From Bacteroidales bacterium (GTDB lineage: Bacteria > Bacteroidota > Bacteroidia > Bacteroidales > UBA932): a DNA stretch of 64,000 nt. This document shows positions 24,467-33,421 of this stretch, piece after piece. Location: positions 22,525 through 86,524 of the forward strand of contig JAFZKT010000016.1 of the NCBI GenBank assembly GCA_017553545.1, written 5' to 3'. The notes beneath the pieces are model-generated. The model did not search any database. It was not told the DNA's origin and saw only the letters and a list, made by a program, of their open reading frames with translations. A program made the position numbers and the translations under genes. Each line of letters starts with the position of its first letter. Position 1 is the first letter of the stretch.

Positions 24467-25818
24467 AAGAAAAGACCCTTTACGGGCTCAGTTATTCACA
24501 GGAAATCATTGACCTGCAGACCAAGTATGCCCTTTTCAAAAGGGTGGTGAACATCCTGTTCTCACTGACCTTCGACGAAGGCTATGACCCCGAACTGATG
24601 AAGAAGGCCCTGGACCTCCTGTATCAGCGGAACGACTGCCTGCGCCTGCGTTTTGTCAAAAAGGATAAGAAGGTGATGCAGTACTTCCTGCCGGAAGCCC
24701 ATCCGGGCCAGATCTGCACCATGAATTTCCCCACAGAACAGGCCTTCGAGTCCTTTATGTTGAAATACCGCAAAAAGGGCCTCGACATGTACAAGGGAGA
24801 GTGCCTGGAGGTTATTTTCGCCACCAACCCTTCCGGCAAGCAGATGCTCATCTGCAAGGTAAATCACTTTGTGGCCGATACTTATGGCATCGGCGTGCTG
24901 GTGGGAGACCTCTGCGGCATCTACGACGCCCTGAAGAACGGAAAGGAACTCCCTGCAGCCCCCGGCTCCTTCGAGGAGATTATCCGCAAGGACAACGAAT
25001 ACCGCGCCAATGAGGAACAGGTGGAGAAGGACCGCGAGTTCTTCAAGGAATACTATGAAAAACGCCATGCAGAGCGTCCCATCTACTGCAGCATTCATGG
25101 CGAAAAGGCGGAACGCTGGATGGCCCAGAAGCGCAAAGGGAAGATTTCCATGCCTTATTTCTTCTTTCGCTGCGACACCACGGGGTTCCAGTACATCATT
25201 CCCGCCGCCGTATCCGAAAAAGTGGAGAAGTGGTGCACGGAAAAAGAACTGCCCCTGGGCACCTTCTATTATTATGCCTTCACCCTGGCGTCGTCGCTGG
25301 TGAACGGTAAGGAGACCCGTCCTACGGTCTCCCTGGAACTGCTGAACTGCCGGGGCACCGTGGCAGACCGCAAGGCCGCCGGCACCAAGGTGCAGAGCCT
25401 GGCCATTGTCAGCGGCGTGGATTACGGAAAATCCTTCCTGGACAATGCAAAAGTGCTTTACGGCGAGCAGAGCGAACTGTACCGTCATACCCGCCTGACT
25501 TATCTGGAACTGGAGGATATGCAGCACAAGCAGTGGAACTACTCCATGCTCGGGAGCGTGAACGGATTCAGTTTCTCGTTCATCCCCATGGCCATGCCCA
25601 AGGGCATTCAGTTCCAGGTTTACAGCAACGGAAAGGGCGCCCTGGTGGCCTACATCGCCATGGTGATGGATCCGGAAAGCAAGGAAATCGCCGTCACTTA
25701 TGACGTTCAAGATCTGTTGATTACCAAGGAAATCCTGGAAGACTTCCAGAAATATTATGTGCAGGTGATTGAAAAAGTGCTTGCAGGTGATGATAAACCC
25801 TTAAGCAAGATTTTCTGA
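24457..25818 (+). CDS. Condensation/acyltransferase-superfamily protein
   Basis: 453 residues with the two-lobed chloramphenicol-acetyltransferase-like fold of NRPS condensation domains. The HHxxxDG active site appears as NHFVADTYG: His137 and Asp141 are kept, the first His is Asn and the final Gly is Thr. Such stand-alone enzymes join a carrier-bound acyl or aminoacyl group to an amine or alcohol. It directly precedes an AMP-ligase and a carrier protein (1-base overlap, TGATG), giving a C-A-T trio as separate proteins. Substrates are unknown. A paralogous but divergent enzyme lies at 33422-34702. Confidence 0.75.
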   Translation: MEVKEKTLYGLSYSQEIIDLQTKYALFKRVVNILFSLTFDEGYDPELMKKALDLLYQRNDCLRLRFVKKDKKVMQYFLPEAHPGQICTMNFPTEQAFESFMLKYRKKGLDMYKGECLEVIFATNPSGKQMLICKVNHFVADTYGIGVLVGDLCGIYDALKNGKELPAAPGSFEEIIRKDNEYRANEEQVEKDREFFKEYYEKRHAERPIYCSIHGEKAERWMAQKRKGKISMPYFFFRCDTTGFQYIIPAAVSEKVEKWCTEKELPLGTFYYYAFTLASSLVNGKETRPTVSLELLNCRGTVADRKAAGTKVQSLAIVSGVDYGKSFLDNAKVLYGEQSELYRHTRLTYLELEDMQHKQWNYSMLGSVNGFSFSFIPMAMPKGIQFQVYSNGKGALVAYIAMVMDPESKEIAVTYDVQDLLITKEILEDFQKYYVQVIEKVLAGDDKPLSKIF

Positions 25819-27548
25819 TGAAGATTAAGACAGAGAGGGAGTGGCAGAAGGATACGCTGCTCAGGGACGGAGACTATACCAGCGTCCGCCAGATGCTGGA
25901 AAGGATCAATCAGTGGGTACCGAATAACCGTGTTTTGGCCGATGTAGGCCCGGACAAACAGCTCCGCTATATGACGGCTGGTCAGCTGTACGAGGAAGTG
26001 ATGTGCCTGGGCGACGGCCTCATCGACGCCGGCCTGTCCGGCGCGCACATCGCCATCATCTCGGAGAACAGCATCCGCTATGTCCTGGCCGATATCTGCA
26101 TCTCCTGCGGTGTGGGTGTGGTTACGCCCATCGATGCGCATGCGCCGGAGGAATTGATGGTGACGCTTCTGACCAAGTGCGACGCCACCGCCGTATTCTG
26201 CGGCGCGGCGTTCCTCTCCACGGTGAAGAAAGTACAATCGGCCTGTCCCGCTGTGAAGACCATCATCACGCTGGACAAGAAGATGGACGGCGTGCCCTTC
26301 TACGAGGAATTGGTGGAAAAGGGCCGCTCATTGGCCGATAAAAGCGTCTACCGCACGCTGGACCTGGATCTGGACGCCCCCGCGAAGATTCTCTTTACCA
26401 GCGGCACCACCGGCGCGAACAAAGGCGTGGTCCTGACGAACCGCAACCTGGCCGCCAATATGCAGAACCTGCTGGACGTGATCACGGCAGCGGGGGAAAA
26501 CACATCCATGAGTGTGCTTCCCATGCATCATGCTACTGAAATCAATACGCATGTGATGGCGCGTATCGGCTGCGGCAGGCTTACCTACATCAACGACAAC
26601 ATGCGCAACATGATGGTGAACATCAAGCTGTTCAAGCCGGACTGCGTCACCATTGTCCCCATGATTGCCAACGCCTTCTACCGGAATATCATGGCCCAGG
26701 CGGCCAAGGCCGGCAAGGCGGAAAAACTGGCCAAAGGCATCAAACTGTGCAATCTACTGAAGAAATTCGGCATCGACATCACGCATAAACTGTTTGCCGA
26801 TGTCTATGCTCCCTTCGGCGGCAACCTCAATATGATCGTCTGCGGCGGCTCCATGCTCAATCCCGTGGTAATCAAGGGAATGAACGACCTTGGCATCCGC
26901 ATATGCAACGGCTACGGCATCACCGAGTGCGGGCCGCTCATTTCGATGAACGCAGACACCCTGGAAGAGCATCTGAGCGTGGGCAAACCCTGCCCCTCAC
27001 TGGAGGTGAAACTGGAAAACGTGGACGAAAACGGCATCGGCGAACTCTGCGTCAAGGGTCCCAGCGTAGCCAAGGGTTATTATAAGGATCCGGCCGCCAC
27101 GGCCGAAGTCTTCAAGGCCGACGGTTTCTTCAACACCGGGGACAGCGCCCGCATCGACGACAAAGGCCGCATCTTCCTGATGGGCCGCAAAAAGAACACT
27201 ATCGTGCTGGCGAACGGCAAGAACGTGTGCCCGGAAGAGGTTGAGAATGTGATTGAAACCCATCTGGATTATGCCCAGGACATTGTGGTCTATCCCGCAT
27301 CGCTGGTACAGGGGAAAGACTCCCGTGACGTGCTGTGCGTGGGTTTGTACATTGACGACGAGGAAATCCGCAAGGACCGCAAGCGCATTGCGGCGGATCT
27401 GGCTGCAGTGAACGCGCTTCTGCCCGCCTACAAGCAGGTGGAATATGCGGAACTGCCGGATCATGAATACGAAAAGACATCGACCAGAAAGATTCGCAGG
27501 ACACAGCTTCCCGGCGTGTGCTCCGGCGAAGGGATGTATATTGGATAA
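25818..27548 (+). CDS. AMP-forming acyl/aryl ligase (ANL superfamily)
   Basis: 576 residues. Adenylates a carboxylate and transfers it to a thiol. Motif A3 ILFTSGTTGANKG (about 191-203), A5 NGYGITECGP, A7 FFNTGDSARID, A8 GRIFLMGRKKNTIVLANGKN, and the C-terminal catalytic Lys region KTSTRKIRR. The sequence resembles acyl-CoA synthetases more than amino-acid adenylation domains. The following ACP, one base past the stop, is a likely thiol acceptor, making this an acyl-ACP ligase. Substrate unknown. Confidence 0.88.
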   Translation: MKIKTEREWQKDTLLRDGDYTSVRQMLERINQWVPNNRVLADVGPDKQLRYMTAGQLYEEVMCLGDGLIDAGLSGAHIAIISENSIRYVLADICISCGVGVVTPIDAHAPEELMVTLLTKCDATAVFCGAAFLSTVKKVQSACPAVKTIITLDKKMDGVPFYEELVEKGRSLADKSVYRTLDLDLDAPAKILFTSGTTGANKGVVLTNRNLAANMQNLLDVITAAGENTSMSVLPMHHATEINTHVMARIGCGRLTYINDNMRNMMVNIKLFKPDCVTIVPMIANAFYRNIMAQAAKAGKAEKLAKGIKLCNLLKKFGIDITHKLFADVYAPFGGNLNMIVCGGSMLNPVVIKGMNDLGIRICNGYGITECGPLISMNADTLEEHLSVGKPCPSLEVKLENVDENGIGELCVKGPSVAKGYYKDPAATAEVFKADGFFNTGDSARIDDKGRIFLMGRKKNTIVLANGKNVCPEEVENVIETHLDYAQDIVVYPASLVQGKDSRDVLCVGLYIDDEEIRKDRKRIAADLAAVNALLPAYKQVEYAELPDHEYEKTSTRKIRRTQLPGVCSGEGMYIG

Positions 27549-27549
27549 G

Positions 27550-27783
27550 ATGGATATTAAAGCACAACTGACAGAAATCATTCAGGACTATGTTGATTTT
27601 CCGGCCTCGGAAATCGACCCTCAAATGCCGCTGAAAGAGGTGGCGGCCCTGGATTCCTTCGTGCTCATTGAGCTGATTGCCAGCATCGAAGACCGCTTCT
27701 GCATCAGCATTCCCAACGAGGACGTAAAGGACTTCAAGACCCTGAACGATATGATTAAGTATCTGGAAAAGAAACTTGCCTAG
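27550..27783 (+). CDS. Acyl/peptidyl carrier protein, copy 1
   Basis: 77 residues, acidic four-helix carrier protein. The phosphopantetheine-attachment serine is Ser36 in [12 protein letters not shown], which departs from the usual DSL motif (DSF). It differs clearly from the fatty-acid ACP at 43426. It sits between the AMP-ligase and citCG with 1-base spacing or overlap. A second copy, about 85 percent identical in protein and sharing the first 22 bases exactly, is inverted at 33183. Because citX and citG homologues are in the same operon, the nature of its prosthetic group (ordinary phosphopantetheine or the citrate-lyase type) is uncertain. Confidence 0.88.
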   Translation: MDIKAQLTEIIQDYVDFPASEIDPQMPLKEVAALDSFVLIELIASIEDRFCISIPNEDVKDFKTLNDMIKYLEKKLA

Positions 27784-29741
27784 TGTACGGCGCGGCCCCC
27801 ATACAGGAGATACCGCTGGGATCACCCTTCTTCCGCTCTGAGGTGGAAGCCTTCCTGCAGGCCAACGGGCTGCGGATGGAGGCGCTGGATGCGTATTATG
27901 CCATCCGGGATTCGTCCGGAGCCATTGTGGCCGGGGCCGGGCTTTCCGGAGAGGTGGTGAAGTGCGTGGCGGTTTCCTCTGCCGTTCGTTCGGAAGGGCT
28001 GCTGACGCCGCTGGTTTCGCGGATTGTTTCCTCAAGGCCGGGGGCATGTTTAAAGGTCTTTACCAAGCCTTCGTACCAGGCAATATTTGAAAGCCTGGGC
28101 TTCCATTTGATTGCATCTGCCCCGTTGGCGGTATTGCTGGAAAACGGCAGGGGACTGGAGGAGTACTGCTCTTATCTGCGTTCCGTGACAGTTCCAGGCC
28201 GCACTGGAGTGGTGGTCATGAACGCCAATCCCTTCACACTGGGGCATCAGTATCTGCTTTCGCAGGCTTTGAAGCAGGTGGATCATCTGTATGTGATTCC
28301 GGTACTGGAAGACGTTTCGGCTTTTCCTTATGCGGAGCGCGTTTCGATGATTCGTGCCTTCGCCGCATCCGCTGGGCTAGCGGCCGAAGAAAATTATTTT
28401 TCGTGCGGCGGCTCGAAAAACCTATTTCCTTCGGCCATCGCAAACCTAACGCACGCGGATGCAGCGTCATGCCCGGCCCCGACCGGGCATCTATCCGTGC
28501 TGGAGGGCTCCCCATATGTGATATCTACGGCTACGTTCCCCACCTATTTCCTGAAAGATTTGTCTACGGCTGCGGAAACGCAGATGCAACTGGATCTGGA
28601 TCTGTACAAGCGGTGGATTGCACCCGCATTAGGAGTCTCCGTGCGATTTGTGGGTTCCGAACCTACTGATGCGTTGACTGCCCGCTATAACGAGCTCATA
28701 CCGAATGCCGTTGTAATCCAACGTGCCGTCATGCCCGACCACCACCGGGCATCTGCGTTTCATTTCTCGAAAAACCAATTTTCTCCGGCCATCGCGAACC
28801 TAACGCACGCAGATGCCATTTCTGCCTCTATGGTGCGGGCGGCGCTGGAGCAGGGGAGTTTCCGGGAGGCGTCGGCACTGTGTCCTTCCTCCACGTGGCC
28901 GTATTTGCTGGCTGCACTGGCGGAACGGGCACTGTGTCTGGAGCTGGATACACCCGGAAAGCCGGGGCTGGTGGGTCCGGATGGACCTGGGGCGCATAAG
29001 GACATGGATTACGGGATAATGCGGCGGGGGATTGCTGCCTTGCGGCCGTTCTGGTCCCGGATGGTGCTGGCTTCCACGCCGGAGGCGTTGCGCCAGGCCG
29101 GCATCGAAGCCGAAGAAGCCATGCTGGCAGCCACGGGTGGGGTGAATACCCATCGCGGCGCCATCTTCGCCTTCGGCCTTATGCTGAATGCGTTTTACGC
29201 CATCATCGGTCCGCTACAGCCTGGAGCACAACTTGCAGATATTCAGCAACTTCTGCAAACAGGGGTGCACCTCAAGGTGCACCGCTTGTTCAGCAACCTG
29301 CTCAGCCAGAATGAGTTACGCGCCACGTACAATGTGAAGGATGCACGGGCAATGGCCGATGAAGGCTACCAAGAGTTATTCGAGGACTGGTTGCCGTATT
29401 ATCGCTCGCTTTTGACGGGGACAGATACCACTTCGGTCGCTAAAAAGAAGGCCGATGATTCCTCGGGGGCATCAGCCCCATTACAAAAGCTTCTTTTGCG
29501 CATTATTAGCACGCTGGATGATACGTGTGTAATCAAGAGAGTGGGGTATGAGCGGGCGCAGGAGGTGAAAAGGGAAGCAAGGTGCTTCCTGGAAGAGACC
29601 CCCAATCAGGTCGGGGGTGACGAGGAAAAGGTCAGGGGTGACGTATCCCTGCTCTGCGAACGCTACGCTGCGGAGGGAATCAGCCCCGGGGGCGCGGCGG
29701 ATATGCTTGCTTTGACAATATTTATAGATTCCATCATATGA
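27783..29741 (+). CDS. CitC-CitG fusion: citrate lyase ligase and triphosphoribosyl-dephospho-CoA synthase
   Basis: 652 residues. Residues 1-130 are the GNAT-like N-terminus. Residues about 140-355 are the CitC ligase (GVVVMNANPFTLGHQ, then VISTATFPTYFL, RFVGSEPTD and ISASMVR), which acetylates the lyase prosthetic group. From about 370 the CitG synthase follows (GKPGLVGPDGPGAHKDMDYG, about 390-410; GGVNTHRGAIFAFG), which makes the prosthetic-group precursor. Residues about 210-236, 317-345 and 606-622 are translated palindromic repeats, absent from the expected domains but in frame. It starts with GTG overlapping the ACP stop. CitXG fusions are known; this CitC-CitG order is less usual. No citDEF nearby. 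Confidence 0.86.
   Translation: MYGAAPIQEIPLGSPFFRSEVEAFLQANGLRMEALDAYYAIRDSSGAIVAGAGLSGEVVKCVAVSSAVRSEGLLTPLVSRIVSSRPGACLKVFTKPSYQAIFESLGFHLIASAPLAVLLENGRGLEEYCSYLRSVTVPGRTGVVVMNANPFTLGHQYLLSQALKQVDHLYVIPVLEDVSAFPYAERVSMIRAFAASAGLAAEENYFSCGGSKNLFPSAIANLTHADAASCPAPTGHLSVLEGSPYVISTATFPTYFLKDLSTAAETQMQLDLDLYKRWIAPALGVSVRFVGSEPTDALTARYNELIPNAVVIQRAVMPDHHRASAFHFSKNQFSPAIANLTHADAISASMVRAALEQGSFREASALCPSSTWPYLLAALAERALCLELDTPGKPGLVGPDGPGAHKDMDYGIMRRGIAALRPFWSRMVLASTPEALRQAGIEAEEAMLAATGGVNTHRGAIFAFGLMLNAFYAIIGPLQPGAQLADIQQLLQTGVHLKVHRLFSNLLSQNELRATYNVKDARAMADEGYQELFEDWLPYYRSLLTGTDTTSVAKKKADDSSGASAPLQKLLLRIISTLDDTCVIKRVGYERAQEVKREARCFLEETPNQVGGDEEKVRGDVSLLCERYAAEGISPGGAADMLALTIFIDSII
28412..28490 (+). 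repeat. In-frame repeat insert 1 in citC-citG
   Basis: A 51-base tract (28412-28462) matching 28766-28816 at 46 of 51 bases, followed by the palindrome ATGCCCGG-CCCCGA-CCGGGCAT (28469-28490). It translates in frame between two conserved CitC motifs. Confidence 0.75.
28731..28816 (+). repeat. In-frame repeat insert 2 in citC-citG
   Basis: Palindrome ATGCCCG-ACCACCAC-CGGGCAT (28731-28752), then the 51-base tract (28766-28816). The two parts are in the opposite order to insert 1. It interrupts CitC just before ISASMVR. Confidence 0.75.
29598..29650 (+). repeat. In-frame repeat insert 3 in citC-citG
   Basis: ACCCCC (29598-29603) and GGGGGT (29613-29618) form a short palindrome. A second GGTCAGGGGTGACG follows. 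It is translated near the CitG C-terminus as NQVGGDEEKVRGDV. The antisense reads VTPDLIGGL, a form typical of dispersed palindromic repeats. Confidence 0.5.
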
Positions 29742-31975
29742 TAACACTGAACCCTAACGGAGTTTATCTCCTGGACGGAAAAACCATGGCTCCGGAGGCC
29801 CCGATTGCAAAAGACGAGGCCCGCGAGCAGACCATCGCCTATCAGATTCTGCGGAAGCACCAGGCCCCCGGTCAGGAAGGGGAAGGATTCCACATTAAGT
29901 TCGACGCTTTGGTATCCCACGACATCACTTACGTGGGCATCATCCAGACGGCGCGGGCCAGCGGACTCAAGGAGTTCCCGCTGCCGTATGCCATGACCAA
30001 CTGCCACAATTCGCTATGCGCTGTGGGAGGCACCATCAACGAGGATGACCATGTGTTCGGCCTGAGTGCCGCGAAGAAATACGGAGGCATCTATGTGCCT
30101 GCCAACCAGGCGGTTATCCACCAGTATGCCCGCGAAACCCTCACTGCCTGCGGCAATATGATTCTGGGCTCGGACTCACATACGCGCTACGGCTCGCTGG
30201 GTACGATGGGCGTAGGAGAAGGCGGCGGTGAACTGGTTAAGCAACTTCTTAAGAACACCTGGGACATCCAGGCGCCGGAAGTGGTGCTGGTGTGGCTGGA
30301 GGGGAAACCCCGGAAAGGCATCGGCCCGCACGATGTAGCCATTTCCCTGGTGAAAGCCGTCTTCGAGAGCGGATTCGTGAAGAATAAGGTGCTGGAATTC
30401 GCCGGCCCGGGCGTGAAGAACCTGCCCGTGGATTTCCGCAACGGCATTGACGTGATGACCACGGAAACCACCTGTCTGTCAAGTATTTGGGTGACGGACG
30501 AAAAGGTGCAGGAATACTTCCAAATGCACGGGCGGCCCAAAGCCTACAAGGAACTGAAGCCCGGAAAAGTGGCCTGGTACGATGCCGTGGTCACCATCGA
30601 CCTCAGCGAACAGGAATCCATGATCGCCCTCCCGTACCATCCCTCCAACGCCGTGAGCATTCACGAGTTGCAGGCCAATCCGGAGAAGGTACTTAAGGCC
30701 ATCGAGGAAGACACCGTCAAACGTTTCGGCGATAAAGTGCACCCGGACCTGCTGTCCAAGATTCGTGACGGAAAGGTCTGGGCCGATCAAGGCATCATCG
30801 CGGGCTGCTCGGGCGGTACGTACGACAACCTCAGTGAAGCGGCCAGCATCCTGAAGGGGAAATCAATCGGCAACGATTACTTTACGATGAGCGCCTATCC
30901 GCAGAGCACGCCCGTGTATCTGGCCACCACACGCTCGCACATCGCAGAAGAGTTGCTGGAAGCCGGCGTGGTAATCAAACCCGCCTTCTGCGGACCTTGC
31001 TTCGGGGCAGGGGACGTACCTTCCAACAATGGCTTCAGCATCCGCCACACCACGCGTAACTTCCCCAACAGAGAGGGCTCCAAGCCCGGTCAGGGGCAGA
31101 TTTCGATGGTGGCGCTGATGGACGCCCGGAGCATTGCCGCCACGGCCGCCAATGGTGGCTGCATCACGGCGGCAACGGATGTTGATTACGAAGACAAGCA
31201 CAAACCCTACGAATTCGACGGCCACATCTACGAAAAGCGGATTTACAACGGTTGGGGCAACGCCCATCCGGAGGAAGAACTCCGTTACGGTCCCAATATC
31301 AAGGACTGGCCGGTGATGCCCGCCATGCAGGAGAATATGCTGCTGGAGCTGGCCGCCGTCATCCACGACCCTGTGACCACGACGGACGAACTCATTCCTT
31401 CCGGCGAAACCTCCAGTTATCGGTCCAATCCGCTGAAACTGAGTGAATTCGCCCTCAGCCGCCGTGTGCCCGAATACGTGGGCCGAAGCAAACGCATCCA
31501 GGAAGACGACCGTAACCGTCGCGGCGGCGTTCTATCTGAAGACCTGCAGAAAGCCCTTGCCGTAGCGGGGACATCCGCCGAGAGCACATCCTTCGGCTCC
31601 TGCGTCTTCGCCAATAAGCCTGGAGACGGCAGCGCCCGCGAACAGGCCGCCAGCTGCCAGAAGGTGCTGGGCGGCGACGCCAACATCTGCTACGAATACG
31701 CCACCAAGCGCTATCGCAGCAACTGCATCAACTGGGGGATCGTGCCTTTTACCATCGGCCCGGATACTCCCTTCGACTATGAGGTGGGGGACTATGTGAT
31801 CGTTCCCGGCATCCGCAAGGCTATCCTGGAGGGGGCTGAAGAGATTGGGGCGCGCGTCATTACCCGCGACGGCCGCTCCACGCCCATCACCCTCTATTTC
31901 AAGAACTTATCGGCCGACGAAAGACAGATTCTCGCAGACGGCTGCCTGATGAATTATTACAAAAACCAGCAATAA
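29738..31975 (+). CDS. acn: Aconitate hydratase family protein
   Basis: 745 residues. Interconverts citrate and isocitrate using a 4Fe-4S cluster. Cluster-binding residues are seen in [12 protein letters not shown] and CGPCFGAG. Other family signatures are [20 protein letters not shown] and the C-terminal swivel domain ([14 protein letters not shown]). The length and sequence fit the Bacteroidota-type aconitase. It overlaps citCG by 4 bases (ATGA) and icd by 1 base (TAATG), so it is fully coupled to the citrate-lyase maturation genes. Confidence 0.9.
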   Translation: MITLNPNGVYLLDGKTMAPEAPIAKDEAREQTIAYQILRKHQAPGQEGEGFHIKFDALVSHDITYVGIIQTARASGLKEFPLPYAMTNCHNSLCAVGGTINEDDHVFGLSAAKKYGGIYVPANQAVIHQYARETLTACGNMILGSDSHTRYGSLGTMGVGEGGGELVKQLLKNTWDIQAPEVVLVWLEGKPRKGIGPHDVAISLVKAVFESGFVKNKVLEFAGPGVKNLPVDFRNGIDVMTTETTCLSSIWVTDEKVQEYFQMHGRPKAYKELKPGKVAWYDAVVTIDLSEQESMIALPYHPSNAVSIHELQANPEKVLKAIEEDTVKRFGDKVHPDLLSKIRDGKVWADQGIIAGCSGGTYDNLSEAASILKGKSIGNDYFTMSAYPQSTPVYLATTRSHIAEELLEAGVVIKPAFCGPCFGAGDVPSNNGFSIRHTTRNFPNREGSKPGQGQISMVALMDARSIAATAANGGCITAATDVDYEDKHKPYEFDGHIYEKRIYNGWGNAHPEEELRYGPNIKDWPVMPAMQENMLLELAAVIHDPVTTTDELIPSGETSSYRSNPLKLSEFALSRRVPEYVGRSKRIQEDDRNRRGGVLSEDLQKALAVAGTSAESTSFGSCVFANKPGDGSAREQAASCQKVLGGDANICYEYATKRYRSNCINWGIVPFTIGPDTPFDYEVGDYVIVPGIRKAILEGAEEIGARVITRDGRSTPITLYFKNLSADERQILADGCLMNYYKNQQ

Positions 31976-33186
31976 TGAAAAAGATTAAAATGACCACGCC
32001 GCTCGTCGAGATGGACGGCGACGAAATGACCAGGATCCTCTGGAAGATGATCAAGGATGAACTCATCCTCCCGTTCGTGGACCTGAAGACGGAATACTAT
32101 GACCTGGGTCTGCCGTACCGCGACAAGACCTCCGACCAGGTGACTGTGGACAGTGCCAACGCCACCAAACGCCTTGGGGTGGCCGTAAAATGCGCCACCA
32201 TCACGCCTAATGTGCAGCGGATGAGCGAGTACAACCTGCATCAGATGTGGAAGAGCCCCAACGGAACCATCCGTGCGATGCTGGACGGTACCGTATTCCG
32301 TACGCCCATCACCATCCCCAGCATCCATCCGGCCGTGAAGTTCTGGAAGAAACCCATCACCATCGCCCGTCACGCCTACGGAGACGTGTATCGCGACGTG
32401 GAAATCCAGACCAGCGAGCCCGGCGTGGCGAAACTGGTGTTTGAAGGTGCTTCCGGGCAGCGCATCGAGGAAGTGATCCACGAGTTCGCGGGCCCCGGCG
32501 TGATTGAAGGAATGCACAATACGGATGCGTCCATCCGCAGCTTCGCCCACTCCTGCTTCAAATATGCGCTGGACGTGAAGGAGAACCTGTGGTTCGCTAC
32601 CAAGGACACCATTTCCAAGAAGTACGACGGCCGTTTCAAGGCCATCTTCGAGGAAATCTATGAGGCAGAGTACAAGGAGAAGTTCGAAGCCGCCGGCATC
32701 GAATACTTCTATACGCTCATCGATGACGCCGTTGCGCGTGTGATGCGTTCTGAAGGCGGTTTCATCTGGGCCTGCAAGAACTACGACGGCGACGTGATGA
32801 GCGACATGGTCTCCACGGCCTTCGGTTCCCTGGCCATGATGACCTCCGTACTGGTGTCCCCGGATGGAAAATACGAATATGAGGCCGCCCACGGCACCGT
32901 GACGCGTCACTATTACAAGTACCTGAAAGGGGAGGAGACGTCCACCAACCCGATGGCTACCATCTTCGCCTGGAGCGGTGCTTTCCGCAAACGCGGTGAA
33001 ATGGACAACCTGCCCGAACTGGTCAACTACGCCAATCAGCTGGAGCAGGCCTGCTTCGACACACTGAACGAAGGACTGGAAACGAAGGACCTGGTGAACC
33101 TGTCGGAAGGTATTGCCCCGAAAGGCCTCACCTCCCTGCAGTTCCTCCAGGAAATCAGGAAACGGCTGGAAAAGCGTTTAAGCTAG
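31975..33186 (+). CDS. icd: NADP-dependent isocitrate dehydrogenase (type II)
   Basis: 403 residues. Converts isocitrate to 2-oxoglutarate and CO2 with NADP+. The eukaryote-like type II form is clear from [79 protein letters not shown] and [10 protein letters not shown]. It is the last gene of the citX operon. Its stop (33184-33186) overlaps the stop of the convergent second ACP (CTAG at 33183-33186). Citrate synthase, often next to these genes in relatives, is not in the window. Confidence 0.96.
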   Translation: MKKIKMTTPLVEMDGDEMTRILWKMIKDELILPFVDLKTEYYDLGLPYRDKTSDQVTVDSANATKRLGVAVKCATITPNVQRMSEYNLHQMWKSPNGTIRAMLDGTVFRTPITIPSIHPAVKFWKKPITIARHAYGDVYRDVEIQTSEPGVAKLVFEGASGQRIEEVIHEFAGPGVIEGMHNTDASIRSFAHSCFKYALDVKENLWFATKDTISKKYDGRFKAIFEEIYEAEYKEKFEAAGIEYFYTLIDDAVARVMRSEGGFIWACKNYDGDVMSDMVSTAFGSLAMMTSVLVSPDGKYEYEAAHGTVTRHYYKYLKGEETSTNPMATIFAWSGAFRKRGEMDNLPELVNYANQLEQACFDTLNEGLETKDLVNLSEGIAPKGLTSLQFLQEIRKRLEKRLS

Positions 33187-33416
33187 TTCACAACCTTTTC
33201 CAGGTATTGAACCATATCATTCAGGGTTTTAAAGCCCTTTACATCCTCATTGGGAATGCTGATGCAGAAGTAGTCCTCTATGCGGGCTATCAGTTCAATG
33301 AGAACAAAGGAATCCAGTGCAGCCACCTCTTTCAGCGGCGCGTTGGGATCGATTTCCGAAGCGGGGGAATCGACGTAGTCCTGAATGATGTCAATCAGTT
33401 GTGCTTTAATATCCAT
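33183..33416 (-). CDS. Acyl/peptidyl carrier protein, copy 2 (inverted)
   Basis: 77 residues, close paralogue of the carrier protein at 27550 (same [12 protein letters not shown] with Ser36, same MDIKAQL start). DNA identity is about 80 percent over the whole gene, with exact blocks of 20 or more bases. The ATG at 33416 mirrors copy 1; an ATG at 33422 that overlaps the upstream stop would add two residues. It is cotranscribed with the condensation-like gene at 33422. The gene pair faces the citX operon tail to tail. Confidence 0.87.
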   Translation of the reverse strand: MDIKAQLIDIIQDYVDSPASEIDPNAPLKEVAALDSFVLIELIARIEDYFCISIPNEDVKGFKTLNDMVQYLEKVVN

Positions 33417-33421
33417 AAGCA

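Noticed and set aside
33183-33416. Carrier copies as the fatty-acid ACP
   Set aside because: The canonical acpP with the DSL motif is beside plsX at 43426; these have DSF and sit with AMP-ligase and condensation genes.
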